Positions 26,151 through 35,183 of a stretch of DNA of 49,083 nt are shown piece by piece. A program made the position numbers and the translations under genes. The DNA comes from an uncultured Clostridia bacterium (GTDB lineage: Bacteria; Bacillota; Clostridia; Oscillospirales; Acutalibacteraceae): the NCBI GenBank assembly GCA_946186245.1, contig CAMHMN010000011.1, forward strand, positions 1 to 49,083, written 5' to 3'. Below the pieces are notes generated by a model. It was not told the DNA's origin. It worked only from the letters and a program-made list of their open reading frames with translations, and did not search any database. Every line of letters starts with the position of its first letter. Within the stretch, counting starts at the first letter, position 1.

Positions 26151-27095
26151 TTGTATTCTGTTGTAGTACCTGTTTACAATTCTGCCAAAACCATGGATGA
26201 GCTTTACAATCGCATTAAAGCGGAGTTTGAAAATGTCATTCATGAGGACTTTGAACTGATTCTGGTGAATGACGCTTCCAAGGATAATTCATTGGACGTC
26301 ATGAAGCGCCTCAGCCGTATGGATGAAAGGGTCAGGTATATCCATCTGGCCAAAAATCACGGGCAGCAAAAAGCGGTGCTTTGCGGCATAGAGTATTCCA
26401 GAGGCGATTACGTCATTACCATGGACGATGACCTCCAGCACCCTCCGGAGGAAATTCCCAAGCTGATTGAAAAAATGAATTCGGATCCCAACATTGATGT
26501 TGTGATCGGGCTGTACGATTCCAAGAAACATAACGGTATCCGAAAACTGGGTACCAAGATGCTTGACGCGCTGTCCAATATTGTATTTAAAAAAGCAAAA
26601 AATCTGAAGCTGACAAGTTTCCGGCTGATGAAATCATTCGTGGCGGACAACCTGTCTGAAGTCAACCTGAAGTCTCCCACGGTGGGGCACTGTCTTCTGA
26701 TGGTAAACGGCAACATCGTCAATACGGTAGTCCGGCATGACGCCAGAAAAGTGGGCAGGAGCGGATACAGCTTCTTTAAGCTCGTGAATACATTTATGAA
26801 TAATGTCTATGTCAATTCCGACCTTCCGCTGCGAGTGTTAGGACACATCGGGACCTTGAGCTTCATAGTGGGAATCATTCTGTCGGTCTTCTACTTAATA
26901 CGTTATCTCACAGGCCATATTCACGTATCCGGCTGGACAACGCTGGTCATCGCAGTTCTTGTGATGAATGGGCTTTCCCTGTTTTCAGTCGGCATTATGG
27001 GCAAATACCTCATGGTGAATATTATCGAAACCAAACGACTTCCCAAATATACGATCAAAGAAAAAAACGTGGAAAAAAAGAGGGGTACAAATTGA
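26151..27095 (+). CDS. Family 2 glycosyltransferase, GtrB/ArnC/DPM1 type
   Basis: 314 residues from a TTG start with AAGGAAGG upstream (spacing about 12). The GT-A fold starts VVVPVYNS; ELILVNDASKDNS and the DDDLQHPPEEIP metal-binding motif follow. Two C-terminal membrane helices (GHIGTLSFIVGIILSVFYLI and TTLVIAVLVMNGLSLFSVG) anchor it. Members transfer a sugar from a nucleotide to undecaprenyl phosphate at the inner face of the membrane. Here it probably uses the amino sugar made by the WecE-like enzyme or a related precursor. Its stop overlaps the next start (TTGA). Confidence 0.85.
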   Translation: MYSVVVPVYNSAKTMDELYNRIKAEFENVIHEDFELILVNDASKDNSLDVMKRLSRMDERVRYIHLAKNHGQQKAVLCGIEYSRGDYVITMDDDLQHPPEEIPKLIEKMNSDPNIDVVIGLYDSKKHNGIRKLGTKMLDALSNIVFKKAKNLKLTSFRLMKSFVADNLSEVNLKSPTVGHCLLMVNGNIVNTVVRHDARKVGRSGYSFFKLVNTFMNNVYVNSDLPLRVLGHIGTLSFIVGIILSVFYLIRYLTGHIHVSGWTTLVIAVLVMNGLSLFSVGIMGKYLMVNIIETKRLPKYTIKEKNVEKKRGTN

Positions 27096-28210
27096 AAAAA
27101 ATACTGATTCTGGGTACAGGCAGTGCACAGAGAGATATTATGGAACAATGCAGGGAAAGAGGCTGCTTTGTCATTGCGACAAGTTATGCCTCCGGGTATC
27201 CAGCGCAAAAGCTGGCGGATGAATTTTATCAGGTGGATATTACCGACGCAGAAGCCACCGGTGAGCTTGCAAAGAGTACGGATGTCGATTGTGTGTACTC
27301 CATCGGTTCTGACGTCGCTATGCCGACAGTGGCAGCCGTATCTGAAAATCTGGGGCTTCCTTGCTTTATCAGCCGTGAAACGGCTGTCATCTGCAACCAC
27401 AAGAATGCACTCAGAAAGACGCTGGCGGATAAAAAAGTCGAGGGAAACATCCCTTTTCAGATCATGAAAAGCGCAGACGATGAAATAACCATTCCCTTCC
27501 CGGCGATGATGAAGCCGTCGGATTCACAGGGACAACGAGGCGTGCGAAAAGTCGCAGACGCAGGAGAAGTCAGGGAGCACTTTGAAGAAACCGTCGGTTT
27601 TTCGAGAGAAGGAAAGGTCATTCTCGAACCGTATATTGATGGCAATGAAATCTCGGTCAATGTTTTTCTGGAAAACGGAGAAATGAAATTCTATCTGATT
27701 TCCGACCGACGGGTCTGGGACGAATATCCGGGAGGAATCATCAGAGAGCACATTATTCCTTCTCAGTACGAGGGGGACAAGTCCGTTTGTGCCAAGATCA
27801 GGAAGCTCGTCGAAGATGTTCTCGAAGCCATCGGATTGAAAAACGGTCCGGCTTATTTCCAGATCAAGGTGACGCCGGACGGGGTTCCCTTCCTGATTGA
27901 AGTGACGCCCAGACTGGACGGATGCCATATGTGGCGTCTTATCCGATACTCCACCGGCGTGGATCTGTTGCAGGCGTCTCTGGATATGCTGGAGGGACTG
28001 CCGTATTCTCAGCCTGAAACCTATGAAGCAGCGGCGTATTCTCTTGAATTCCTTTGCGGCAAGCCGGGAACGGTTTTCAGCAAAAGCAACTACATTGTGC
28101 CGGAGCATGAATTCCTGCGCTGGTACTATGATGACGGTGAAACAGTAAAGCACATGAACGGCTATTTCGAGAAGTGCGGTTATGTCATCAAAAAGGGGAT
28201 GAATGAATGA
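27092..28210 (+). CDS. ATP-grasp carboxylate ligase
   Basis: 372 residues; TTG start overlapping the preceding stop. The N-terminal Rossmann-like pre-ATP domain begins KKILILGTGSAQ. The ATP-grasp core has PAMMKPSDSQGQRGV (ATP-binding lysine loop), VILEPYIDGNEISVNVFL and a metal-binding block around FLIEVTPRLDG. The order resembles PylC/CarB-like and sugar-modifying ATP-grasp proteins that join a carboxylate to an amine through an acyl phosphate. In a glycan operon with an aminotransferase, it could attach an amino acid or other acid to an amino sugar. That is inference; the substrate is unknown. Confidence 0.8.
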   Translation: MKKILILGTGSAQRDIMEQCRERGCFVIATSYASGYPAQKLADEFYQVDITDAEATGELAKSTDVDCVYSIGSDVAMPTVAAVSENLGLPCFISRETAVICNHKNALRKTLADKKVEGNIPFQIMKSADDEITIPFPAMMKPSDSQGQRGVRKVADAGEVREHFEETVGFSREGKVILEPYIDGNEISVNVFLENGEMKFYLISDRRVWDEYPGGIIREHIIPSQYEGDKSVCAKIRKLVEDVLEAIGLKNGPAYFQIKVTPDGVPFLIEVTPRLDGCHMWRLIRYSTGVDLLQASLDMLEGLPYSQPETYEAAAYSLEFLCGKPGTVFSKSNYIVPEHEFLRWYYDDGETVKHMNGYFEKCGYVIKKGMNE

Positions 28211-29055
28211 AAATAGCTGTCGTCGGCGGAGACGGATTTATCGGAAGAGAATTCGTCCGCTATGCCGGTCAGAACGGTCATGAAACGGTCGTTATCGAAA
28301 AGGACTGTAACGCCTTTTCAGAAGATGGTGCAAAGACAATTCAATCCATTCTGAAAAACTGCGAGGCAATGGTATTTCTTGCGGCGAAAAAGCCAGCGGG
28401 TGACTTTACGATTCAGGAATATATCTACAATGTGGAGCTTGCCGAAAAATACTTGCAGCTCGCATGTGAATCGCAGATGAAAAACATCGTGTTGACCTCA
28501 TCCAGGAGCGTTTACTCCGGAACCCATCTTCCCTGGAAGGAAGATGAATTCCATACGCCGCTGTCTCTGTACGGCGCCTCCAAGCTGGCAATGGATTCGA
28601 TAGCTCTTCTTTACAACGAACAATACGGAATGAAGATAAAAAGCCTGCGTCTTGCCCAGGTCATTGGCATGGGCGAAAGAAAAGGTTTTCTGCTCAACAC
28701 GCTGATCGATAACGCGATCGCAGGCAAGAAGCAGGTTATCTACGGCAAAGGAATCGGACGAAGACAGTATGTTTATGTAAAAGATGTGTGCGACGCTATG
28801 CTGCACAGCGCTGTTTGTGAAAAAGATACCGCTGGTATTTTCAACATCGGCATGGACTGCAATGTTTCCATTGTGGATCTCGCCAGAATAATAAACGGTG
28901 TTTTTGAAAATGACGCTGCAATAGAATTGTTGGAGGATAAACCAGAGGATACCAATGAATATCTGATGGATGTATCCAAGGCGGAAAGGGAACTCCACTG
29001 GAAGTCTCGCTTTGGTCTGGAAGAGACTTTTGTGGATATTAAAGAGCATTGGTAA
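28207..29055 (+). CDS. NAD-dependent sugar epimerase/dehydratase (extended SDR)
   Basis: 282 residues, ATG overlapping the ATP-grasp stop (ATGA). The Rossmann motif GGDGFIG is at residues 7-13, with LAAKKPAG and the catalytic TSSRSVYSG plus YGASKLAMD (Ser/Thr-Tyr-x3-Lys). The late block GRRQYVYVKDVCDAM and FNIGMD is typical of GalE/RmlB-like nucleotide-sugar enzymes. It probably oxidises, reduces or epimerises the sugar nucleotide used in this operon. The exact reaction cannot be read from sequence. Confidence 0.85.
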   Translation: MKIAVVGGDGFIGREFVRYAGQNGHETVVIEKDCNAFSEDGAKTIQSILKNCEAMVFLAAKKPAGDFTIQEYIYNVELAEKYLQLACESQMKNIVLTSSRSVYSGTHLPWKEDEFHTPLSLYGASKLAMDSIALLYNEQYGMKIKSLRLAQVIGMGERKGFLLNTLIDNAIAGKKQVIYGKGIGRRQYVYVKDVCDAMLHSAVCEKDTAGIFNIGMDCNVSIVDLARIINGVFENDAAIELLEDKPEDTNEYLMDVSKAERELHWKSRFGLEETFVDIKEHW

Positions 29056-30509
29056 AAAAATTAATTCAAAAATACAAAAGTATGGATCTGCCCATGAAGG
29101 CGTCCATATGGTTCGTCGCCTGCGGTGTGCTGAAGGATGCTATTGATGTTTTGGTCACACCGATTTTCACCAGAATACTTACAACTGAGCAGTACGGAGT
29201 TTTCAATGTCTACAACTCCTGGTTTCAAATCGTAAAGATCATCTTTACACTCTATCTTTTCAGTGAGGTATTTAATGTTGGACTGGTAAAATTTGAAAAA
29301 GACAGAGACCGATTTGTATCATCCACGTTAGGATTCGTGACGGCATTAATCGGTTTTTTTCTGGCCTTCTATCTTTTTTTGCATGATAAGATAGATCGGA
29401 TTATCGGACTGCCCTGGTATCTGGTCATTCTGATGTTTGCCCATGTCCTGGTATATGTTCCTTATTACTGCTGGATCAGAAGAGAGCGTTATGACTACCA
29501 CTACAAAAATGTGGCGGTCGTCTCCCTGCTCTATATTGTCTTGCAGCCGGTTACCGCGATTGCTGCGATACTGTGGTGCAGACTGCCTGTCAATCCTGGT
29601 CACACAAGAATCATTGCTGCGGTAGGAATACAGATCTTCATTGGTCTGTTTCTTTACGCAGGTATGATGTGGAGAGGCAAAACCTTCTTTTCCGGCAATT
29701 ATTGGAAGTATTCATTAAAAACCGGAATAGAGCTTGTCCCGTTTAACTTGTCCAGGGTAGTACTGAATCAGTCAGACCGGATCATGATCAATTACTTTTC
29801 CGGACCGGGCGATACAGCCATTTATTCTGTCGCGCACTCGGCAGCGTTTGTCCTTCAGGCTGTTACGGAAGCGCTCAACGGTGCGTTAGTTCCGTGGCTT
29901 TACCGCAGACTGAAGGTCAGAGAGTGGGCAGGAATCAAGAGTGTGATAAACGGGCTTTTCATTATGGTGGCGATATGCGTATTTGGTATCGATATCATAG
30001 CGCCTGAGATCATGCGCGTCCTTGGAAGCGAGGAATATTATGTAGGGGTGTATTGTATTCCGGCTCTGGTATACAGTGTGTTCCTGATTTTTGTTTACAC
30101 TGTTTTTACCAATATTGAGCTTTTTTACGGAAAAAACATCTACGTTACGCTCGCGTCTACCGGCGGAATGATCGTTAATATCGTGCTGAACGCGATCTTT
30201 ATTCCCAAGTACGGAATCGTTGCGGCAGGATATACCACACTTGTCGGATATCTTGTGATCTGCGTGGGGCATTATGTTCTCATGAAGAAATGCCTGGCCG
30301 CGGAAGACATAAAGGTAAGCGACCTCATGGATATGAAAATCGTCCTGGCCATATCAACGCTGATGTTCGGCTTTACGATTGCGTGCGGTTTCCTCTACCA
30401 GCTGAATGTGATCCGATGGATCTTTACAATAGCGCTGATCATCATTATGATTGTTACAAAAGACAAATGGCTTAAACTGATAATCAATTTGAAGGGCGAG
30501 AAAAAGTAA
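29049..30509 (+). CDS. Wzx-type polysaccharide flippase (MOP superfamily)
   Basis: 486 residues; the TTG start at 29049 overlaps the previous gene by 7 bases, and ATG 29082 is an alternative. About 12 to 14 hydrophobic helices span the protein, starting with DVLVTPIFTRILTTEQYGVF, the characteristic N-terminus of O-antigen flippases. QSDRIMINYFSGPGDTAIYS is a second family hallmark. It moves lipid-linked oligosaccharide from the cytoplasmic to the outer face. This shows the operon ends in an exported glycan. No Wzy polymerase is evident, so the unit may be a short glycan or be polymerised or ligated by genes elsewhere. Confidence 0.9.
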   Translation: MVKKLIQKYKSMDLPMKASIWFVACGVLKDAIDVLVTPIFTRILTTEQYGVFNVYNSWFQIVKIIFTLYLFSEVFNVGLVKFEKDRDRFVSSTLGFVTALIGFFLAFYLFLHDKIDRIIGLPWYLVILMFAHVLVYVPYYCWIRRERYDYHYKNVAVVSLLYIVLQPVTAIAAILWCRLPVNPGHTRIIAAVGIQIFIGLFLYAGMMWRGKTFFSGNYWKYSLKTGIELVPFNLSRVVLNQSDRIMINYFSGPGDTAIYSVAHSAAFVLQAVTEALNGALVPWLYRRLKVREWAGIKSVINGLFIMVAICVFGIDIIAPEIMRVLGSEEYYVGVYCIPALVYSVFLIFVYTVFTNIELFYGKNIYVTLASTGGMIVNIVLNAIFIPKYGIVAAGYTTLVGYLVICVGHYVLMKKCLAAEDIKVSDLMDMKIVLAISTLMFGFTIACGFLYQLNVIRWIFTIALIIIMIVTKDKWLKLIINLKGEKK

Positions 30510-30559
30510 TTCATTCAACCTTAGCCCACAAATCATTCGACGGAGAGATTGAGAATCAA

Positions 30560-31678
30560 ATGAAGAAAAAAGGACTTGTGGTCATTCATGACCCGCATAA
30601 TCTGTACCAGTTTATCTGGTATTACTGCAATAAAGGCAAGAACAAAGAATGGGACGCACTGTGTCTTCCCAACGGATATAAAGGAGAATACATGCACCCA
30701 TACTGTGAAACAGCCGGTATTTTTTCAACTGTTTTTCACTATGATACCGATTTTTCCACAATGAAAACGGCAGAAAAGCTGAAACATCTTCTGTCTATGA
30801 CCGGACATCTTCTGATTGGCCGACGCAAGGCGTATTGCAGGAAATTGCTTAACCAATATGTCGCTTTGGACGATTATGATGAATTGGTCGTTGTGGCAAG
30901 TGTCGGTGTGGTGACCGGAGCATGTGTGGCTTTAGGACAGGAAAAAGAAGTCGTCATTCTGGAAAGCGGAGTATGCGACTACTACGTCAGGCCCAAGTGG
31001 CTTCCGTTGGGCAAGATCAAATCGGCTTACAATTGGCAGGGCTTTATTCTCTCCAAGATGGGATATTGCAGTCCGGGATGGTTTTACTTTAAACCGGATC
31101 AATTTTGCGTTAAGTATTCCAGCCGCCCCGACAAAATGATTTATCGCAATTACAGGGAACTGCGGCAGCTGTATACAGAAGACGGAACAGATATGCCCCT
31201 GTTTGACAGCATTATCAAGCGCCTGTATCCCAGCCTTTCCGGACTTGATCTGAATAAAATCGACGCGGTTCTGTTGACCAGGCCGATCAATGATTATGTA
31301 GAGGACGCCGGAAAATATGCTGCTCGTTTCGAGGCCTATGTAAATGAGCATTTTAAGAATGTCCTGGTAAAAAAGCATCCACGGGAGGAGTACCGTTATC
31401 AATTTGCGGACAGTGTAAAATGGACGGAGGTTGATAATTCCATTCCTGCGGAGGTAATGCTGCCGTATCTGAAAAACAAGGCGATTATTGTCGTGGGCAA
31501 CAGTGCGCTCTCACTCTATATGAAGGCTTTTGGACTGCAATATTTTGTGGTGTGCTTCAAAGGAATGTATGAGGAAAGCATGGCAGGCGGTTCCAACTTC
31601 CGACCGCTCACTGTGAAAGAAACATGCGAATTCTGCGATGAATTTTCAGAAGGCTGCTATGAAATACTGGAGCTTTAA
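30560..31678 (+). CDS. Polysialyltransferase-like (CMP-sugar dependent) glycosyltransferase
   Basis: 372 residues with GGAGAG upstream. The N-terminus (GLVVIHDPHNLYQFIW) and a late block LVKKHPREEYRY, then SIPAEVMLPYLKNKAIIVVG and NSALSLYMKAFG, resemble the HP and S/T-A-L blocks of GT-B sialyl- and polysialyltransferases (POLYST/GT52 type), which use CMP-activated acids. The next three genes look like makers of a CMP-ulosonic acid, which fits. There is no signal peptide or membrane helix, so it would act in the cytoplasm before the flippase. Family assignment is moderate and acceptor unknown. Confidence 0.6.
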   Translation: MKKKGLVVIHDPHNLYQFIWYYCNKGKNKEWDALCLPNGYKGEYMHPYCETAGIFSTVFHYDTDFSTMKTAEKLKHLLSMTGHLLIGRRKAYCRKLLNQYVALDDYDELVVVASVGVVTGACVALGQEKEVVILESGVCDYYVRPKWLPLGKIKSAYNWQGFILSKMGYCSPGWFYFKPDQFCVKYSSRPDKMIYRNYRELRQLYTEDGTDMPLFDSIIKRLYPSLSGLDLNKIDAVLLTRPINDYVEDAGKYAARFEAYVNEHFKNVLVKKHPREEYRYQFADSVKWTEVDNSIPAEVMLPYLKNKAIIVVGNSALSLYMKAFGLQYFVVCFKGMYEESMAGGSNFRPLTVKETCEFCDEFSEGCYEILEL

Positions 31679-31726
31679 ATGTCGCTGATGAAGGCAAAAT
31701 AATGATTGTTTAGGAGATGGATTCAC

Positions 31727-32470
31727 TTGAAAATAATCGGAGTTATTCCTGCGCGTTTTCAATCGACAAGGCTGCCTGGCAAACCGCTGGCAGATATCTG
31801 TGGAAAGCCAATGATCTGGTGGGTTTACCAGCAGGCTATCAAAGCGAAGGGCTTTGATAAAATATATGTCGCGACAGACGATGAGCGCATTGCAAAAGTA
31901 TGCGAATCATATCATATTGATTATGTGATGACCGGAACGGATACCCCCAATCATATTCACAGAATCTGGGAAGTCACCGAGAAAATTGATTCAGATTATT
32001 ACGTCAGCATTAACGGCGATGAACCGCTGATCAGTCCGGAAAACATTGAAAGCGTTATGAAAACGCTCACATTCGCATCTCCCGGCTTGCCCTTCTTCGG
32101 CAGTGTTTATCGGGAGCTTACCGATCCCGCCGAAACGATTGATACGGCCAATGTGAAGATTGTTTTGGATAAAGACGGCAGATGCCTCTATCAATCCAGA
32201 CTTCCGATCCCCAGTACCAAAGGCTCATTGAATTTCAGATATAAAAAAGCCATCGGAATCGAATGCTTCAATAAGCTTGCTCTGGATTTTTTTGTGAAAA
32301 CACCTATGGGACAGTTGGAAACCATCGAGGATATTGACCATCTGAGGTTTATTGAGAACGGGGTGCCGATTTATTATCAGAAAATCGAATCGGAATCCTT
32401 ATCGGTGGATACAAAAAATGATCTGGAAAAAGTGAGAAGCATTTTGGGAGGGAAACTGAATAATGAATAA
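31727..32470 (+). CDS. kdsB: CMP-Kdo-synthetase-like cytidylyltransferase
   Basis: 247 residues from TTG 31727, with AGGAG 10 bases upstream; the longer start at 31706 runs through that site. Signatures of KdsB: GVIPARFQSTRLPGKPL, IYVATDDERI, SINGDEPLI, LPFFGSVYRELTD and IGIECFNK, with ETIEDIDHLRFIENG near the end, matching the E-Q-L-R-x-L(E)-G signature of KdsB. The enzyme couples CTP to a 3-deoxy-octulosonic (or related) acid. This organism type has no lipopolysaccharide, so the product is presumably a surface-glycan ulosonic acid. It overlaps the following aldolase gene. Confidence 0.85.
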   Translation: MKIIGVIPARFQSTRLPGKPLADICGKPMIWWVYQQAIKAKGFDKIYVATDDERIAKVCESYHIDYVMTGTDTPNHIHRIWEVTEKIDSDYYVSINGDEPLISPENIESVMKTLTFASPGLPFFGSVYRELTDPAETIDTANVKIVLDKDGRCLYQSRLPIPSTKGSLNFRYKKAIGIECFNKLALDFFVKTPMGQLETIEDIDHLRFIENGVPIYYQKIESESLSVDTKNDLEKVRSILGGKLNNE

Positions 32471-34100
32471 TGTCAAGATTCTGGATTGTACTCTCCGCGA
32501 CGGAGGCAGAATCATCAACTGTGAATTTAAGGATAATGAGATTACTGACATCTCCAGCCGTCTGGCTGCCGCCAATATAGATATTATAGAGGTAGGTTTC
32601 CTGCGTGATTGGAGAAATGTCCACTATCAGGGAAACAGCACCTTCTTCACGCATGTGGAACAAATCCGTCCGTTTATTAAAAAAACCGAAAACCATACCA
32701 TGTATGTTGCCTTTATTGACTATGGCATGTTTGATTTTGACAGCTTGTCGCCTTATGACGGAACATCTGTAGAAGGACTCCGCGTGGGATTTACCAAAAA
32801 AAACCTGGCGGCCAGCCGTGATGATATCATAAAATGCTTGAAATCGGTCAAAGAAAAGGGCTACAAACTGTTTATCCAAGGCGTCAACACTCCGGGATAT
32901 ACAGACGCTGAATTGCTTGAAATCATCAAGATCGTAAATGATGTAAAGCCTTTTGGCTTTGGCATAGTTGATACATACGGTTCAATGTATGTTGAAGATA
33001 TCCGGCGGATTTTTGATTTGGTCAATCATAATCTTAATGAAGACATCACCATTGATTTTCATTCTCACAATAATTTCCAGTTATCTTTTTCGTTCGCTCA
33101 GGAGATCATCAATCTTTCCGGAGGAGTCCGTCCCATCATCATTGACGCAACCCTGAACGGTATGGGAAAATGTGCCGGCAATTTAAATACGGAATTGATC
33201 GTAGACTACATGGTCAGAAAAAAGCACTACAATTATGATCTGGACAGCATTCTTGATATTATTGACGATTACATGTACGCCATCAAACAGAACCATTCAT
33301 GGGGATATTCCGTCCCTGCATTAATGGCCGGCATTTATCAGGCACACCCCAATAATATCATTTACCTGACGGAGAAGATGAGATTAGCTACCAAGGATAT
33401 CAAGTATATTCTGTCGATGATCGAACCAGGTATCAGACAAAGATATGATTATGACAACATTCAGCGTTTGTATGCCGAGTATAATCATACCAAGGTCAAC
33501 GACAGAAGCACACTTGATTTCATCAAAGCTCTGCTGGAAAACAGAACGATTGTTGTGATGCTCCCGGGTGCTTCCATCAAAGAATACGAACAGGAAATCC
33601 GCTCGTATATACAGGATCACGACGCCTTTGTCATTTCTGTCAATTTCATCTCAGATATTACGACCCCTCAGAACAGCCTTGCTTTCTTCGGAAGCGAAAA
33701 ACGCTATATTAAGATGAATGATAAACGTGAGGGTTCCTATGTTGCGGTGGTGTCAAATATTCTCAGGCATGATGAAAATGACCTTGTCATTAATTATGAG
33801 AGCGTTATTTCCAGAAACAATGAAGACTTCGACAATACCATGATTATGCTGCTGAATTTCCTTCATCGTATCAATATCACTCAGTTTGCCATCGCCGGAT
33901 TTGACGGATATGACGCCAATCAGACCAATAATTACTATCAGGATAATCTGTTTGATGAGCAGAAATTTGCAAACAGATACGAAGAACTGAACGCTAACAT
34001 TAGAAAGATGTTAAGGGAATATGCCAAAGGATTACCCAATAAAGCTGATATCCATTTCTTGACACCCAGTATCTATAAAAATATTTTTGAACAGGAATGA
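32463..34100 (+). CDS. DRE-TIM (HMGL-like) aldolase fused to a second Rossmann-like domain
   Basis: 545 residues with GGGAGG upstream. The first 300 residues are a DRE-TIM metallo-barrel: DCTLRDGGRI (metal and base residues), DIIEVGFLRDW, DFHSHNNFQLS (HxH metal ligands) and DATLNGMGKCAGN. This superfamily includes HMG-CoA lyase, 4-hydroxy-2-oxovalerate aldolase and citramalate synthases, all making or breaking bonds next to a 2-oxo acid. The last 200 residues (TIVVMLPGASIKEYEQEI, DAFVISVNFISD) look like a DUF115/MptE-like Rossmann unit. Between KdsB-like and KdsC-like genes it occupies the slot of KdsA/NeuB, so I infer pyruvate-dependent ulosonic acid formation. Confidence 0.75.
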   Translation: MNNVKILDCTLRDGGRIINCEFKDNEITDISSRLAAANIDIIEVGFLRDWRNVHYQGNSTFFTHVEQIRPFIKKTENHTMYVAFIDYGMFDFDSLSPYDGTSVEGLRVGFTKKNLAASRDDIIKCLKSVKEKGYKLFIQGVNTPGYTDAELLEIIKIVNDVKPFGFGIVDTYGSMYVEDIRRIFDLVNHNLNEDITIDFHSHNNFQLSFSFAQEIINLSGGVRPIIIDATLNGMGKCAGNLNTELIVDYMVRKKHYNYDLDSILDIIDDYMYAIKQNHSWGYSVPALMAGIYQAHPNNIIYLTEKMRLATKDIKYILSMIEPGIRQRYDYDNIQRLYAEYNHTKVNDRSTLDFIKALLENRTIVVMLPGASIKEYEQEIRSYIQDHDAFVISVNFISDITTPQNSLAFFGSEKRYIKMNDKREGSYVAVVSNILRHDENDLVINYESVISRNNEDFDNTMIMLLNFLHRINITQFAIAGFDGYDANQTNNYYQDNLFDEQKFANRYEELNANIRKMLREYAKGLPNKADIHFLTPSIYKNIFEQE

Positions 34101-34618
34101 ACAAAATGAGCCGGATTCGTTATTTGATTCTTGATGTTGACGGAACAATGACAGATGGACACATATATATATCCCCTCAGGGAGAAATAATGAAAGCCTT
34201 TCATGTCAGGGACGGTTATGGCATCCATTCGATGCTCCCTCTCATGGGCATTGAACCGGTTATTATCACCGGAAGGAACAATGAAATTGTCGCCAAAAGA
34301 GCCGCGGAATTAAGTATCAAGTATGTTTTTCAGAATGTTTCCGATAAGGTAGCCGTGATGAATGATTTTCTTGCGGAGCAAAACAAAAAGCACAATCAGA
34401 ATGCCGGCTATTCGGAGTGTGCTTACATGGGAGACGATATTCCTGATCTGAAATGCATGAAATTGATTGCCGAAAATGGCGGTATAGCAGCCTGCCCTGC
34501 CGACGCGGTGGAACAAGTGAAAAAGATTTCCGGATTTGTTTCACATTACGACGGAGGAAACGGCGCTGTCCGTGAATTGATCGATTGGTTGTATCTGAAT
34601 TCCCAATGCGATGATTAA
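34097..34618 (+). CDS. kdsC: KdsC-like HAD phosphatase
   Basis: 173 residues, ATG overlapping the previous stop. HAD motif I is LILDVDGTMTDG, followed by the KdsC block EIMKAFHVRDGYGI, motif II IITGRNN, a conserved lysine in SDKVAVM and motif IV MGDDIPDL; GGNGAVRELIDWL closes it. KdsC removes the 8-phosphate of Kdo-8-P; NeuC/LegI-type relatives do the same for nonulosonates. It is the last gene of the operon, completing a KdsB/KdsC pair around the DRE-TIM aldolase. Small size and no cap fit tetrameric C0 HAD phosphatases. Confidence 0.88.
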   Translation: MNKMSRIRYLILDVDGTMTDGHIYISPQGEIMKAFHVRDGYGIHSMLPLMGIEPVIITGRNNEIVAKRAAELSIKYVFQNVSDKVAVMNDFLAEQNKKHNQNAGYSECAYMGDDIPDLKCMKLIAENGGIAACPADAVEQVKKISGFVSHYDGGNGAVRELIDWLYLNSQCDD

Positions 34619-34717
34619 TGCCTGTTGCGCTAAACAGCTTCTGTCCCGATTCTTCGAAACGGTTGCGGTAAGTGTCATGATCTGCTCACTTGCCGCGGTC
34701 TGAAAAAAGAACAGGAA

Positions 34718-34743
34718 AGCCGCCGTGAATCGGCGGCTTTTTT
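34718..34743 (+). terminator. Terminator of the glycan operon
   Basis: AGCCGCCG (34718-34725), loop TGAAT, CGGCGGCT (34731-34738), then a T-run to 34743. It is about 100 bases after kdsC. Confidence 0.92.
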
Positions 34744-34988
34744 GTTCTTTTTCTTCATTTGCTGATCAACTGTCGAAAGAGATGGAGGCACTACGGCTTC
34801 GTTTTTGCCGAGTGATAAGCCATATTGGAATGCATTGAAGGAATGAATGCGAAAAACAAAATCGCATTCAGGGAATCACGGTTCCTTATCTGGGTGTATG
34901 ACACTTGCCTTCGGATGACGGTTTCTGCTGTCAGGTATGCAGCCGGCTTTCAACACCGAGTCGTGTTCATGCCTGGGCACGCAAAAAA

Positions 34989-35028
34989 ATCACCAAGACC
35001 TTCTTATTCCGAAGTCTGGTGATTTTTT
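34989..35028. terminator. Bidirectional terminator below the small membrane peptide gene
   Basis: ATCACCA-AGAC-CTTC (34989-35003) pairs with GAAGTCTGGTGAT (35011-35023) with small bulges. T7 follows on the plus strand and seven A precede it, so it also works for the minus strand and suits the peptide gene at 35079-35183. Confidence 0.7.
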
Positions 35029-35078
35029 TCTTGATCAAAGAAGATGAAGGTCAGAGGAGGCGCGGACGAAATGCACGG

Positions 35079-35183
35079 TCATTGCAGCACAAAACGCCAG
35101 ACAAGAACAACGATCAGCATTAACAGCACTAATCCGACCTTGATAGCCGTATGCAGCCAAAATCGTTCAGGTAGATTTTTCAT
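35079..35183 (-). CDS. 34-residue single-helix membrane peptide
   Basis: ATG 35183 (minus) is preceded by AAAGGAG at a 7-base spacing, and the frame runs to TGA 35081-35079. The peptide starts MKNLPERFWLHTAI and has one helix KVGLVLLMLIVVLVW followed by a short RFVLQ tail. Predicted topology is N-out or N-in with only 34 residues, like known small membrane regulators or type I toxins. A terminator lies 50 bases downstream. No antisense antitoxin was evident. Function unknown. Confidence 0.6.
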   Translation of the reverse strand: MKNLPERFWLHTAIKVGLVLLMLIVVLVWRFVLQ

